From Hirudo medicinalis (Eukaryota > Annelida > Clitellata > Hirudinida > Hirudinidae): a DNA stretch of 64,000 nucleotides. The stretch lies in assembly GCA_011800805.1 (NCBI GenBank), contig MPNW01000090.1, forward strand, positions 27,721 through 91,720, written 5' to 3'. The position numbers and the translations under genes were made by a program. This document shows, one piece after another, positions 62,912-64,000 of the stretch (position 1 is its first letter; each line of letters opens with the position of its first letter). Under the pieces are notes generated by a model. That model worked only from the letters and a program-made list of their open reading frames with translations. It did no database searches and had not been told where the DNA came from.

Positions 62912-63758
62912 TCAACAACAACATCATCAACAACAACAACATCAACAACGACAACATCAACAACAACTACAACAACATCAACAAGAACAATGTTAACGTT
63001 AACAGCAGCCACGTTTTTAGTAAACCCATCTTCGAAATGTTCGCAAATTCAATCAGCCGTGACCTGCTATTCCTGCTTCCATGACTTGTACAACCGGAGG
63101 AATGACGGGTGTGACATTATCGGCAGGAACAGTACACTCGTTGTGACGTGTCCATTCAACCCTGACCGAAGTCAAAGGAACAAGTGCAGTGTCCTTAGAG
63201 GCAAAAGTAATTAGCTGGTATCTGAGTTTCTTGAAATTATTATAATTGTTATTAGTTAAGCCTGTCTGCCCTCCTCTCTCCTCTCTCTCTCTCTCTCTCT
63301 CTTCAGATAATTAAAATTTCAGTTCATTTATCTAGCGCCGCATGCATAGCGTCAGAGAAGCTTTTTCGTTGGCCATTTGTACAGCGCTCCTTCCCAAGGG
63401 CGCTTGCCGCAGTGCAGGCTGGGTTTCGAACACGACACATTACGACATTATGCCATTAGTGCCTCGTGCGGAAAGTTCTTGTACAGTTCAGTCAATTAAG
63501 TACAGTGCACTGGCCAATGACCCTAACCCTGACCCTGCAGACTGTCGCACTGGAGAGCGGGTGGTGATGCGGTCATGCGGAACGCTGGCGGTTAAAATCA
63601 CGGACAGCGAGTGCAGGACAAGGTACGACGAGCAGTGGACCATCGTGGAGTGTGTCTGTGAGGGGAACTTGTGCAACGGAGGCTCCCTGTCGAGTTTGAC
63701 GAAGCTCTTCGTGTTTTTGTGGGAGTGTGCGATGCTCTCTCTCACCCTCAGATTGTAA
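62625..63758 (+). CDS. Ly6/Quiver-like GPI-anchored protein, copy 2
   Basis: Exon 1 from the ATG at 62,625 reads MDSTHDLIFPLVFASLISAC, a signal peptide, and donors follow within 30 bp (GTCGTG or GTAATT). Exon 2 (about 63,056-63,207) reads AVTCYSCFHDLYNRRNDGCD, then IIGRNSTLVVTCPFNPDRSQ with NKCSVLRGK. Exon 3 (about 63,539-63,758) reads DCRTGERVVMRSCGTLAVKI, then WTIVECVCEGNLCNGGSLSS and a hydrophobic tail that fits a GPI signal. Cysteine spacing and exon plan match copy 1. The role is inferred from the family: small secreted, lipid-anchored modulators. I do not assign a specific orthologue. The CAA array in intron 1 and the TC array in intron 2 lie between exons. Confidence 0.78.
62858..62992. 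repeat. (CAA)n/(CAACAACAT)n array in the Ly6 copy 2 first intron
   Basis: About 45 trinucleotide units, mostly CAA with regular CAT. Confidence 0.95.
63272..63303. repeat. (CT)n microsatellite
   Basis: About 15 CT units in the second intron of Ly6 copy 2. Confidence 0.93.
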
Positions 63759-63761
63759 ATG

Positions 63762-63772
63762 TAATGATAATG

Positions 63773-63822
<50 letters not shown>

Positions 63823-63826
63823 GATA

Positions 63827-63878
<52 letters not shown>

Positions 63879-63884
63879 TAATAA
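63762..63884. repeat. (AAT)n array
   Basis: AAT units with GAT interruptions, directly after the stop codon of Ly6 copy 2. Confidence 0.95.
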
Positions 63885-64000
63885 AATGACTTGAACATTA
63901 GCAACTTACAAATGAGCATTAAGATTAATAAATTCATAATAAGTTAAATGTATCGAGTTGTATTTAAAATATTTAGGTCAAATGAAAGGTCTTCCCCATC

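Overview
This window is nuclear DNA from an animal. The genes are split by many short, AT-rich GT-AG introns, some with poly-T tracts before the acceptor. AATAAA signals lie downstream of several genes, microsatellites are dense, and the products are metazoan: Crumbs, tensin, PCGF3/5, ING3, SSUH2, CCDC102, NOC3 and Ly6-type proteins. I cannot fix the phylum; an AT-rich, small-intron invertebrate, perhaps a spiralian, fits best. The standard genetic code works throughout.

Layout. Bases 1-12,600 are gene-dense: the 3' end of a Crumbs gene (+), a PCGF3/5 Polycomb RING gene (-), ING3 (+) and an SSUH2-like gene (-). Bases 12,600-21,900 are gene-poor and carry (ATC)n, (TTG)n, (ATT)n and similar arrays, two hAT-type MITEs and one promoter-like cluster without a recognised gene. 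Bases 21,960-29,790 hold a small unrecognised three-exon gene (+), an intronless coiled-coil ciliary-type gene with a reading-frame break (+), an unrecognised membrane-anchored gene (-) and CCDC102 (+). Bases 31,245-39,151 hold an intronless 1062-residue multi-pass membrane protein (+), a short SPIDR-like gene (-) and a NOC3 gene (+) whose C-terminal third is not found. Bases 41,179-48,377 hold two intronless TRIP12/UFD4-type HECT ubiquitin ligases with a dead third copy between them. Bases 50,907-57,736 hold a tensin gene with SH2 and PTB domains. Bases 57,800-63,758 hold LINE debris and a tandem pair of Ly6/Quiver-like genes among ATT and CAA arrays.

The genes do not form one pathway. Themes are epithelial polarity and adhesion (Crumbs, tensin), chromatin (PCGF, ING3) and nucleolus or DNA repair (NOC3, SPIDR-like). 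Neighbours often lie head-to-head or tail-to-tail with short spacers; the SPIDR-like and NOC3 start codons are about 255 bp apart. The most unusual parts are the intronless HECT family, the NOC3 gene that stops at an exon edge next to it, the tensin with an Asn/Thr-rich insert between SH2 and PTB, an intronic array of CCAAT boxes, and a 20-nt GT-AG segment whose removal restores a broken frame.
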